Shown: positions 16,597 to 24,539 of the stretch, in pieces
Position numbering within the stretch: the first letter of the stretch is position 1
Layout of the letters: every line of letters starts with the position of its first letter
Source: JBHHYU01 sp046757725
GTDB taxonomy: Bacteria > Desulfobacterota > Binatia > UBA9968
Length of the DNA stretch: 57,586 nt
Direction: 5' to 3'
Assembly (NCBI GenBank): GCA_046757725.1
Contig: JBHHYU010000012.1
Location: 1 to 57,586, forward strand
The notes under the pieces: generated by a model
Told to the model about the DNA's origin: nothing
Seen by the model: only the letters and a program-made list of their open reading frames with translations
The model's database searches: none
Translations under genes and position numbers: made by a program

Positions 16597-19353
16597 CTAG
16601 GAGCAACCGCTTACAGCACCACAGTTCATGCACTTGTAACAGGCTCCGCTACGGATCATGATGGCTCCGCAATCGGGACAGGGAGGAGCATCCTCCTGAA
16701 AGAAACTTGTAATACTGCTAATCGTCGTTACAGGGGCCCCACCACGTGGACCTTGTAAGCTAAGTGGCGGCTTTTTATTAACGGCACTCTCACCCTCTAC
16801 GCTTTTAACAATTCCAACTTCCCGTTGCGCCTCTTTATCAAAAAACTTGGTGGCCAGCCAACGAAAAATATAGTCCATAATGGACTTCGCAATGGGGATA
16901 TTCGGATTTTTCGTAAACCCTGAAGGTTCGAATCGCATATGGCTGAACTTGTCCACAAGAATTTTCAGAGGCACACCATACTGAAGCGCCATCGAGATTG
17001 CAGTGGCAAAGGAATCCATAAGACCCGATATCGTTGAGCCCTCCTTGGACATGGTAATGAAGATTTCCCCTGGTTGACCTTCTTCGTACATCCCTACGGT
17101 TATGTAACCCTCATGGCCTGCAATATCGAACTTGTGGGTGATGGAGTCCCTCTCATCTGGAAGCTTGCGCCTCAACGGACGAGATTCCTTCATCTCCGTC
17201 TTTGAAACCTTATTATTATCCTTTTTTGAGGTATTGAGAGGTTGAGTCCGTTTGGAGCCATCGCGGTAAATGGCCACAGCCTTGAGCCCCAGTTTCCAGG
17301 CCTCGATGTAGGCCTGCATGATTTCCTCTGTGGTCGCATAACTAGGAACGTTGATGGTTTTAGAGATTGCGCCGGAGATAAAGGGTTGAGTGGCCCCCAT
17401 CATTTTTAGATGGCCTAGATAATGGATGGACCGACTACCTTTAGCCGGCTTGAAGGCGCAATCAAAGACCGGGAGGTCTTCATTTTTGAGATGCGGCGCG
17501 CCCTCGATAGTTTCATTTTCATCTATATATTCCACAATATCCTGAATCTGCTTCAGGTCATAGCCCAGTCTCCTGAGGGCACGGGGGACTGTATTGTTGA
17601 CGATCTTTAGAAGCCCACCTCCTACTAGTTTCTTGTACTTTATGAGAGCTATATCAGGCTCTACGCCGGTGGTGTCACAGTCCATCATGAAGGCAATGGT
17701 CCCCGTAGGGGCCAAGACCGATATCTGAGAGTTTCTCACCCCTACTTTTTCTCCACCTTCACAGGCCAGGTCCCAGACCCCTCTGACTGCGGTGAGAAGA
17801 TCCAAGGGGACATGAGAGGGAGGAATTTTGTTGGCATGGGACCGGTGTTTGTTCAACACTTGGAGCATGGGTCGACGGTTTACCGCGAATCCCTCAAAGG
17901 ATCCTATCCTCTCAGCTACGCGGGTGGACTGCAGATAGCCCTCTCCGGACACAAAGGCAGTAATAGCAGCCGCGTATTCCCTGCCCGCATCCGAATCATA
18001 GGGAAGACCCAAAGACATGAGCAAAGCACCGAGATTGGCATACCCCAACCCCAATTCGCGGAAGGCGTGTGCGTTGGCTGTGATATCAGGAGTGGGATAG
18101 GAGGAATTATCCACTAGGATGTCCTGCGCCAGGATCATGACGTCTACGACATGGCGGAAAGCCTCCACATCGAAAACCCCATCATCGCGGAGGAACTTAA
18201 GCAAGTTCAATGACGCCAAGTTACAGGCTGAGTTATCGAGATGCATGTATTCGGAACAAGGGTTAGAGGCGTTAATAGCTCCCGTGTTGGCACACGTGTG
18301 CCAGGCATTTATGGTTGTGTCGAACTGCATGCCGGGATCACCACAGAAATAGGTCCCATCGGCAATCATCTGGAGCAAGTCTCGTGCTCTATACGTTTCA
18401 CAAACCTCTCCCGTGGTGACGTAACGCGTCTTCCATTCCCGGTCCTCAATTACAGCCTGCATAAAATCATCAGACACTCGAACCGAGTTGTTAGCATTCT
18501 GAAAAAACACGCTCCCATAGGCCGGTCCGTCCAGGCCGGAATCGTAACCTGCTTCTATGAGCGCCCATGCTTTCTTTTCTTCCTCCACTTTGCACTTGAT
18601 GAACTCCACAATATCGGGGTGATCGATATTAAGAACAACCATCTTTGCGGCGCGTCGGGTCTTGCCGCCGGATTTGATCACGCCCGCCGAGGCATCCGCT
18701 GCTTTCATGAAAGAAACCGGCCCGGAAGCAGCACCTCCGCCTGCTAGCTGCTCTCTCGAGGAACGGATCCTAGAAAGATTCACCCCGGATCCAGAACCTC
18801 CCTTAAAGATAAGCCCCTCTTTACGGTACCAGTCCAAGATGGATTCCATCGTATCATCCACGGAGAGGATGAAGCAGGCAGAGCACTGGGGCGTTTTCTC
18901 GATACCGCAGTTAAACCAGACCGGGCTATTAAAACAGGCCATTTGATGAAGAAGAATATGGGTTAATTCATCGGCGAAAGTTTCTGTCTCCTCCTCACTG
19001 GAAAAATAGCCGCCTGCCCTACCCCAAGTCGCCACCGTATTGACTACCCGGTCGATCAATTGGCGTACGCTACGTTCTCTCCGGGGACTACCCAAAGGCC
19101 CACGAAAATATTTGGAAACCACTACATTAGTAGCCATCCGTGACCAAAACTTAGGAATCTCTACGTTGGCCTGCTCAAATACGACTTTTCCCTTTTCATT
19201 AACGATCGAGGCTGCGCGGTTTTCCCACTGAATTTCGCTGTACGGGCTTCGTCCAAGATGGGTGAAATAGCGCTCGATCTTGAGGCCGCCTGAAATTCCA
19301 GCACCTGTTTGAGGAACGTGCTCTAGTACGCCTTTTGATACCGCATCGGCCAT
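16597..19353 (-). CDS. nrdJ: Vitamin B12-dependent (class II) ribonucleotide reductase
   Basis: Reduces ribonucleotides to deoxyribonucleotides with adenosylcobalamin, independently of oxygen. It has about 918 residues. The catalytic barrel shows ACFILSVDD, NPCSEYMHLDNSACNLASLNL and APTGTIAFMMDCDTTGVEP. The C-terminus carries a zinc-ribbon-like CPDCG...CYKCMNCG and a Cys-Ser tail that can act as a redox shuttle. The start at 19353 is fixed by a strong AAAGGAGG site; an in-frame ATG at 19446 would lie inside the leader. A promoter with an NrdR-box-like sequence lies about 190 bases upstream. No partner subunit (NrdB) is needed or present. Confidence 0.97.
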   Translation of the reverse strand: MADAVSKGVLEHVPQTGAGISGGLKIERYFTHLGRSPYSEIQWENRAASIVNEKGKVVFEQANVEIPKFWSRMATNVVVSKYFRGPLGSPRRERSVRQLIDRVVNTVATWGRAGGYFSSEEETETFADELTHILLHQMACFNSPVWFNCGIEKTPQCSACFILSVDDTMESILDWYRKEGLIFKGGSGSGVNLSRIRSSREQLAGGGAASGPVSFMKAADASAGVIKSGGKTRRAAKMVVLNIDHPDIVEFIKCKVEEEKKAWALIEAGYDSGLDGPAYGSVFFQNANNSVRVSDDFMQAVIEDREWKTRYVTTGEVCETYRARDLLQMIADGTYFCGDPGMQFDTTINAWHTCANTGAINASNPCSEYMHLDNSACNLASLNLLKFLRDDGVFDVEAFRHVVDVMILAQDILVDNSSYPTPDITANAHAFRELGLGYANLGALLMSLGLPYDSDAGREYAAAITAFVSGEGYLQSTRVAERIGSFEGFAVNRRPMLQVLNKHRSHANKIPPSHVPLDLLTAVRGVWDLACEGGEKVGVRNSQISVLAPTGTIAFMMDCDTTGVEPDIALIKYKKLVGGGLLKIVNNTVPRALRRLGYDLKQIQDIVEYIDENETIEGAPHLKNEDLPVFDCAFKPAKGSRSIHYLGHLKMMGATQPFISGAISKTINVPSYATTEEIMQAYIEAWKLGLKAVAIYRDGSKRTQPLNTSKKDNNKVSKTEMKESRPLRRKLPDERDSITHKFDIAGHEGYITVGMYEEGQPGEIFITMSKEGSTISGLMDSFATAISMALQYGVPLKILVDKFSHMRFEPSGFTKNPNIPIAKSIMDYIFRWLATKFFDKEAQREVGIVKSVEGESAVNKKPPLSLQGPRGGAPVTTISSITSFFQEDAPPCPDCGAIMIRSGACYKCMNCGAVSGCS

Positions 19354-19539
19354 TAATCCTATCCTCCTTTTCCCACCGTACTCCATCGCCATCGAAAAAC
19401 TAACAAAACGCCGTTTTATTATATCTAAATAAACTGAACGACACATTTTTATGATCCACCCTTTTGCAATGAGCTAGTAATCGGGCAAAACGAGACAATA
19501 AGTCCATAGCAGCTATCTCCTCCATTTTGTGCATTTTGC

Positions 19540-19569
19540 ATTATGAAACACCACATATTGTATTGTCAA
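19540..19569 (-). promoter_or_regulatory. Sigma70-type promoter of nrdJ
   Basis: On the minus strand TTGACA (19569-19564) is followed after 18 bases by CATAAT (19545-19540), nearly a perfect housekeeping promoter facing nrdJ. The predicted start near 19533 leaves a leader of about 180 bases before the strong nrdJ ribosome site. Confidence 0.6.
19548..19563. promoter_or_regulatory. NrdR-box-like operator in the nrdJ promoter spacer
   Basis: ACACCACATATTGTAT matches the known NrdR box consensus (acaCwAtATaTwGtgt) at 13 of 16 positions and lies entirely between the -35 and -10 elements of the nrdJ promoter, where a repressor would block RNA polymerase. NrdR sites usually come in pairs about 31 bases apart; I found no clear second box at that distance. 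Confidence 0.45.
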
Positions 19570-19664
19570 GAAAAAATTTCCTTTTTTGGTGGATTCTATC
19601 TATAACTCTGAATAAAAATCTAAAAAACCAACCGTTACGCGTGTTTTATTTTTTCCTTCCCAAG

Positions 19665-19684
19665 TTATCGACAGCTTATCCACA
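19665..19684 (+). promoter_or_regulatory. Two DnaA-box-like sites upstream of dciA
   Basis: TTATCGACA (19665-19673) and TTATCCACA (19676-19684) lie side by side in the same orientation. The second is a perfect TTATNCACA DnaA box, and so is the first in its core apart from its G. AT-rich sequence adjoins them on the left (19560-19660). They sit between nrdJ and dciA. Confidence 0.5.
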
Positions 19685-19779
19685 ATTTTGATAACATGAT
19701 TATAGAAAAAATCTTCTTCCCTTCGGTTTCGTTTTATGGTGTATCATGGGTTGGAAACATGCCAAAGAAGGATTCTCAG

Positions 19780-20229
19780 ATGGAAAAGCTAGGCAAGATT
19801 CTAGAGACATCTCTCAAGAGACTGGACCAATCCGACCAGGTGGTGGAGTATGGAGTCTGGCCAATCTGGGATGAGATGGTAGGCTCCACCATTGCTCGCA
19901 ATGCACAACCGGAGAAAATCCGGCATGGGACGCTCTTCGTTAAAGTTTCGAGCCCTACGTGGATGCAGCAACTTCAATATATGAAAGAGATGATCTCGGA
20001 AAAGCTCAATCAGAGTTTAGGAAGGGAAGTCGTAAAAAACATTTTCTTCTTTGTCGGGAAGATAGAGACGGAAGGGGCGAGATCTGAAGACAAAGATGTT
20101 CGTACGCCTAACCATTCAGTATCCAAGTCAAAGCTTAATGAACAGCCACTAAACACCATCAAGGATCCGCAAATCCGTCGGGCCTTCAAAAGACTCTTTG
20201 CCGCCCATTCTCGAAAAGGGATGACGTAA
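19780..20229 (+). CDS. dciA: DUF721 / DciA-family helicase-associated protein
   Basis: About 149 residues. The N-terminal KLGKILETSLKRLDQSDQVVEYGVWPIWDEMVG and the following GTLFVKVSSPTWMQQLQYMKE segment match the DUF721 domain of DciA, which assists loading of the replicative helicase in bacteria lacking DnaC/DnaI. The start at 19780 has AGAAGGA seven bases upstream; in-frame ATGs at 19759 and 19696 are alternatives, the latter adding 28 residues. The C-terminal tail (about residues 95-149) is charged and likely disordered. The DnaA-box-like sites just upstream suit a replication role. Confidence 0.8.
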   Translation: MEKLGKILETSLKRLDQSDQVVEYGVWPIWDEMVGSTIARNAQPEKIRHGTLFVKVSSPTWMQQLQYMKEMISEKLNQSLGREVVKNIFFFVGKIETEGARSEDKDVRTPNHSVSKSKLNEQPLNTIKDPQIRRAFKRLFAAHSRKGMT

Positions 20230-20253
20230 AACAAAGAACGGGGAGCAGCCTTT

Positions 20254-21000
20254 TCAGGCGCCCGCAAGAATGGTTTTCATCTCCAAGGTGTACTTCCCTG
20301 CGTGTCTGTACACCACAAGAGGTGGCATGACCTCAAGCTCGTCCCGGGCCCCTTTTATTCCTTCGGCTAGCATAAGAGTTGCTTTGGCTCCTTTAAAAGA
20401 GTGCACCAGCCTCACGCGTTTGGGTTCCACACCTTCCTGCCTCATTGTCTGGAGGAGATCTAGGGTACGCCCTACCGGATAGACCAGAGTCATCTTTCCT
20501 CTGCGCGTCAACAGATAAGACCCAGCCCGGAGAAAATCCGTGAGGTCACCCTTGATTTCATGACGGGCAATGCGTTTTTCTTGATCCGGGTTGATTCGTC
20601 CGCTCTTCGAGCGTCGGTACGGGGGATTGCAAATCACCACGGTAAAGCTCCCGGGAAGAAAGAGCTTTTTAATGGATCGAACATCTCCCTGAACAACCGT
20701 CACTCGATCCTCTAGTTGGTTGAGTTCCACATTTCTCGACGCCCTCCTTACCATTGACCGCTGGATCTCCAGACCAGTCGCCTGGACCCAAGGATACAGA
20801 GTAGCAAGGATAAGGGGGATAACTCCATTCCCCGTCCCCAGATCACAGATCTTTTCTCTCCCATGAATCTCCGGGAAACGAGCTAGTAAAATCGCATCGA
20901 GCGAGAAACGGTATCCTTTCTTTTTTTGAAGGACCGGCAGCTTACCTTGAAAAATGGTGTCCAAGCTTTCGTCCGGACGGGTGGCAGGGCAGCTTCTCAT
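20254..21000 (-). CDS. N6-adenine methyltransferase, TrmN/tRNA1(Val)-modifying type
   Basis: S-adenosylmethionine-dependent methyltransferase. The N-terminal DESLDTIFQGKLPVLQKKKGY and FSLDAILLARF segments are typical of the TrmN6 (YfiC) group. SAM motif I is ICDLGTGNGVIPLI and the catalytic motif is NPPYRR, as in N6-adenine methyltransferases. E. coli TrmN6 methylates A37 of tRNA1(Val); that target is inferred, not shown. The start at 21000 has CCAGG upstream; in-frame ATGs at 21027 and 21060 are longer options. It converges with dciA across 24 bases. Confidence 0.82.
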   Translation of the reverse strand: MRSCPATRPDESLDTIFQGKLPVLQKKKGYRFSLDAILLARFPEIHGREKICDLGTGNGVIPLILATLYPWVQATGLEIQRSMVRRASRNVELNQLEDRVTVVQGDVRSIKKLFLPGSFTVVICNPPYRRSKSGRINPDQEKRIARHEIKGDLTDFLRAGSYLLTRRGKMTLVYPVGRTLDLLQTMRQEGVEPKRVRLVHSFKGAKATLMLAEGIKGARDELEVMPPLVVYRHAGKYTLEMKTILAGA

Positions 21001-21210
21001 ATGCAACCTGGATTCTATTTGCAACATACCTGTTTTGAGATCAAAGACCGAGGATTCCACATCGGGTTGAGCGTGAGCTTAACGGGGACTCGTATCCCCA
21101 TGCACGACGGGGATGCAGACGACCGTCCCCGGAATCAAATGGTTGTTCCATCGGCACAGGTCTGGTACATGAGATTTGTCTCACATTTTTTCAAAAGAGC
21201 CGTTACACTC

Positions 21211-21237
21211 TTGCAAACTACCAGATTTTTTTATAAT
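21211..21237 (+). promoter_or_regulatory. Promoter of the mlaE-mlaF-mlaD unit
   Basis: A perfect TATAAT at 21232-21237 lies 17 bases before the mlaE start. TTGCAA at 21211-21216 is a possible -35 with a short 15-base spacer. The implied leader is only about ten bases, and I see no clear ribosome binding site in it. Confidence 0.5.
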
Positions 21238-21254
21238 AGCCACTAAACATCAAG

Positions 21255-22025
21255 ATGCTTTTTCTACTAAGTCGCATTGGCCGAACTACTCTGGACCAAC
21301 TCTCCGAGCTGGGGAAGATGTTCATCTTTCTCTTCACCGGTTTGTTTTTGGAGTTTCGTCCACCGGTCAAGGCTTCTCTCATCATCCAGCACATTAAGAG
21401 TGTCGGAGTAGATTCCGTTGCGATCGTTCTGCTTTCCGGCTTTTTCACCGGTATGGTCATGGGGTTCCAAGGCTATTATAGCCTGCGACAATTTAACGCC
21501 GAGAGCTGGCTTGGTTCCGCCGTGGCCTTAACCTTGTTGCGTGAGCTCGGCCCCGTGCTTTCAGCATTCATGGTAACCGGGAGGACCGGTTCGGCTATGG
21601 CTGCAGAGCTTGGCAGCATGCGGGCAACCGAACAGATTGATGCGTTCTATTCCATGGCCATTGACCCCATCAAGTACTTGGTGTCCCCCCGCCTGATTGC
21701 CGGCTTGATTGTCATGCCTTTGCTGGGTGCCATCTTTGACGTGGTGGGGATTTATGGCGCTTACGTCGTCGGGGTCAAACTACTCGGAGTCAGCTCCGGA
21801 AGCTACTTTTCAGGCATGGTGAACAGCGTCGTTTTCCATGACGTCTATACCGGCATGATCAAGTCCTCCAATTTCGGTATCATCATTACCTGGGTCTGTT
21901 GCTATAAGGGATTCCATGCCCCACCCATGGCTACGGGAGTAGGCCAGGCAACGACTCAATCCGTAGTACTATCTTTCGTATTGATCTTGGTTTGGGATTA
22001 CTTTTTAACCTCTATCATGTTTTGA
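21255..22025 (+). CDS. mlaE: MlaE-family ABC transporter permease
   Basis: A 256-residue inner-membrane permease of the Mla/MCE lipid transport system, which moves phospholipids between inner and outer membranes. The family signature LLRELGPVLSAFMVTGRTGSAMAAELGSMRATEQIDA is clear, with hydrophobic segments near residues 45-75, 145-175 and 200-255. The amphipathic N-terminus precedes the first membrane helix, as in E. coli MlaE. It is followed directly by the ATPase and the MCE-domain subunit. No signal-peptide partner (MlaC) or STAS protein (MlaB) follows in the unit. Confidence 0.94.
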   Translation: MLFLLSRIGRTTLDQLSELGKMFIFLFTGLFLEFRPPVKASLIIQHIKSVGVDSVAIVLLSGFFTGMVMGFQGYYSLRQFNAESWLGSAVALTLLRELGPVLSAFMVTGRTGSAMAAELGSMRATEQIDAFYSMAIDPIKYLVSPRLIAGLIVMPLLGAIFDVVGIYGAYVVGVKLLGVSSGSYFSGMVNSVVFHDVYTGMIKSSNFGIIITWVCCYKGFHAPPMATGVGQATTQSVVLSFVLILVWDYFLTSIMF

Positions 22026-22039
22026 TGAGCTGTAATGCA

Positions 22040-22786
22040 ATGATACGTGTCGTTAACTTGCACAAACGTTTTGGCCATCAACAGGTGCTCAAGGGCGTGA
22101 ACCTGGAACTGGCCACCGGCAAAATTACCACAATCGTGGGCACAAGCGGTAGTGGAAAAACCGTTCTTTTAAAACATTTGAATGCGCTGCTCGCGCCGGA
22201 CACTGGTGAAGTCTTCGTGGATAACGTGAACGTCAGCAAACTTGGACAGAGGAAACTGAATGAGATGCGCGGTCGATTCGGCTTTCTCTTCCAGGGGGCA
22301 GCGTTGTTGGATTCCCTAACGCTTTTTGATAACGTCGCCTTTCCGTTAAGAGAAAAAACCGACTCGACCGAGCCAGAAATACGTAAGAAAGTCGAAGACC
22401 GTTTGGATCAAGTAGGGCTCAAGGGAATGGGTTACAAATACCCTGGGGAACTGAGTGGCGGCATGAAGAAGCGGTGTGGATTAGCCCGGGCTCTCATCAT
22501 GAATCCGGAGATCGTCCTTTTTGACGAACCCACCACAGGGCTCGACCCGGTGCTGGAGCGCGGCATTCATCAACTTATTGCCCGAACCCAGAAAGCCTTC
22601 GGTTTCACTGGGGTCGTTGTCAGTCATGCCATCCCGCAAGTATTTGAGATTTCAGATTATGTTGCTATGCTGGCTAACGGGGTTATAGAAGAGAGCCTGC
22701 CTACAGAGGAATTTCAGAAGTCCCAAAATCCGGTGGTACGACAGCTGATCCAAGGAAAAACCGATGGGCCTATACAAATGCTTTAG
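22040..22786 (+). CDS. mlaF: MlaF-family ABC transporter ATPase
   Basis: A 248-residue ATPase that powers the MlaE permease. Walker A is GTSGSGKT at residues 34-41, the signature is LSGGMKKR and Walker B is IVLFDEPTTGLDP, followed by the switch histidine in VVSHA. The C-terminal tail PTEEFQKSQNPVVRQLIQG is typical of MlaF. The start at 22040 gives a normal MIRVVNLHKRFG beginning 14 bases after mlaE; the in-frame ATG at 21992 would overlap mlaE by 34 bases. Confidence 0.94.
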   Translation: MIRVVNLHKRFGHQQVLKGVNLELATGKITTIVGTSGSGKTVLLKHLNALLAPDTGEVFVDNVNVSKLGQRKLNEMRGRFGFLFQGAALLDSLTLFDNVAFPLREKTDSTEPEIRKKVEDRLDQVGLKGMGYKYPGELSGGMKKRCGLARALIMNPEIVLFDEPTTGLDPVLERGIHQLIARTQKAFGFTGVVVSHAIPQVFEISDYVAMLANGVIEESLPTEEFQKSQNPVVRQLIQGKTDGPIQML

Positions 22787-22798
22787 GAGATGGGATTC

Positions 22799-23254
22799 AT
22801 GATCCAAACGCGCACGGAAATCATTGTCGGGACTTTTGTCCTTCTGGGAATCGTCTGCCTAGGCTACCTGAGCATCCGCTTGGGGAAGCTGGAACTCTGG
22901 GGTAATAGCGGCTATGTGGTTTACGCGGATTTCGCCTCAGTGGCCGGGCTCAAACTCGGTGACCCGGTGGAGATCGCTGGAGTGAAGGTCGGCAAGGTAA
23001 AATCGATAGGTCTGGCGGATGACCGGGCCCGAGTCGGTATCCGAGTGGAAAGGCAGGTCAAGCTTCAAGAAGATGTCATCGCATCGGTGAGGGCTCGAGG
23101 ACTCATCGGTGATAAATTTATCCTGCTCACTGCAGGCGCCTCGGATAAACTGCTTGCGCCTGGGGAGAGAATTCGGGAAACCGAGTCGCCTCCGGACATC
23201 ATGGATCTCGTAGGAAAATATATAGGGGGTGATATAGGATCAAAAGGACCATGA
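22799..23254 (+). CDS. mlaD: MlaD-family MCE-domain protein
   Basis: A 151-residue membrane-anchored MCE protein. One N-terminal transmembrane helix (about residues 5-25) is followed by a single MCE domain (VYADFASVAGLKLGDPVEIAGVKVGKV, then VRARGLIGDKFILLTAG). It forms a periplasmic hexameric ring that channels lipids to or from the MlaEF complex. ATG at 22799 is favoured because AGGAG lies nine bases upstream; the ATG at 22790 abuts that site. It is the last gene of mlaEFD; the following 145 bases hold no gene. Confidence 0.92.
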   Translation: MIQTRTEIIVGTFVLLGIVCLGYLSIRLGKLELWGNSGYVVYADFASVAGLKLGDPVEIAGVKVGKVKSIGLADDRARVGIRVERQVKLQEDVIASVRARGLIGDKFILLTAGASDKLLAPGERIRETESPPDIMDLVGKYIGGDIGSKGP

Positions 23255-23399
23255 GAGGCGAGGACCTGGACACGCCTACTCCAGTGACGTCACCATTCGA
23301 GCATCTTATTCTTAGAGATCGCATCTTTAGGAAAAAGGAAATAGCGAAGGCAACAAGGAAAATTTAATAACGAGACCTTGTTTCTCGCCCGAGTTTCCC

Positions 23400-24413
23400 A
23401 TGCTTGCCGCACTTCTGCGTAACCCAAAAACTATTGATAAAAATCCCCTCACTCTTGCTGATCTTCCCACGCCTTTTCCCCAGCGGCATGAAATCCGTAT
23501 CCACGTCAATACCTGCGGGATGTGCCACACGGATCTGCACATCGTGGAGGGGGACATTCCACTCCCGAAGCTGCCTGTCATCCCTGGCCATCAGATCGTA
23601 GGCGTCGTCGAGGCATGCGGGCACGAGGCTAGGCGATTTAAGGTGGGAGATCGGGTCGGTGTCCCGTGGTTGCACCACACATGCGGTCACTGCCACTACT
23701 GTCGGAGAGGCAACGAGAACCTCTGTGAACAGGCCGAATTTACCGGGCTGCAAGTGGATGGAGGTTATGCCGAACTTTCAGTGATTGACGAAGCGTTTGC
23801 AACCCCCCTTCCCAAAAACTTCTCCGATCACCAGGCGGCTCCGCTGCTATGCGCAGGTGTGATCGGCTACCGCGCATTGCGGTTGAGTGAAATTCGCCCC
23901 TATGAGAATCTGGGGTTGTTTGGCTTCGGCGCGTCAGCACACATCGCCATTCAAATAGCACGCCATTGGCATTGTGAGGTCTACGTTTTTACGCGAAGCC
24001 CAGAGCACCAGAGGCATGCTCAAGCCTTGGGCGCCGCCTGGGTTGGAAAGGCAGAAGATTCACCACCCGCGAAAATCCAGGGGGCCATTGTCTTTGCGCC
24101 TGCGGGATACCTTGTGATCGACGCCTTGAGCGTACTCGATAAGGGCGGCACGGTGGCCCTGGCCAGCATTACGATGACGCCTATTCCCGAAATCGACTAC
24201 AACAGGTTGCTGTACCATGAACGCAGGATACGAAGCGTTGCGAATGCCACGCGACGCGACGCAGAGGAACTGCTCGCGCTCGCCGTTGAGATTCCGGTCC
24301 GTACGGAGGTGGAGATTTTCCCTCTCATAGAGATTAACCAGAGTCTTCATAAATTGAAAAAGAGTCAAATCCGCGGCGCGGGCGTGATCGGGATCAGCTC
24401 GACTTTACACTGA
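23400..24413 (+). CDS. Zinc-dependent alcohol dehydrogenase
   Basis: A 337-residue medium-chain dehydrogenase. Catalytic zinc ligands are visible in CGMCHTDLH (Cys42) and the GHQIVG segment (His64); the usual GHE is GHQ, although Glu appears soon after in CGHEA. Structural zinc cysteines are at 95, 98, 101 and 109 (CGHCHYCRRGNENLC). The nucleotide-binding fold contains GLFGFGASAHIAIQIA, a slightly altered glycine motif. It resembles the AdhA group that oxidises primary alcohols with NAD(P). No pathway partner adjoins it. An ATG just inside (residue 41) is far too late. Confidence 0.9.
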   Translation: MLAALLRNPKTIDKNPLTLADLPTPFPQRHEIRIHVNTCGMCHTDLHIVEGDIPLPKLPVIPGHQIVGVVEACGHEARRFKVGDRVGVPWLHHTCGHCHYCRRGNENLCEQAEFTGLQVDGGYAELSVIDEAFATPLPKNFSDHQAAPLLCAGVIGYRALRLSEIRPYENLGLFGFGASAHIAIQIARHWHCEVYVFTRSPEHQRHAQALGAAWVGKAEDSPPAKIQGAIVFAPAGYLVIDALSVLDKGGTVALASITMTPIPEIDYNRLLYHERRIRSVANATRRDAEELLALAVEIPVRTEVEIFPLIEINQSLHKLKKSQIRGAGVIGISSTLH

Positions 24414-24539
24414 TCGCACGGCTTTAGGCGTTGAGCCACGCGGTTCCCGAAGTTTGATAACCCTTCGAGAGGTGTTCGTCGCAGGCATAGAAAAGCATCT
24501 GGCCGATTATCAAATAAACACTGCTACGGAGAGTTGAAT

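Noticed and set aside
19560..19700. Chromosomal origin of replication
   Set aside because: Only two DnaA-box-like sites occur and dnaA, dnaN and similar genes are absent; a regulatory role is more economical.
19354..19779. Cobalamin riboswitch before the B12-dependent reductase
   Set aside because: I looked for the B12-box (GCCACTG-like core) in the leader and did not see it; the region is explained better by a promoter with an NrdR-like box.
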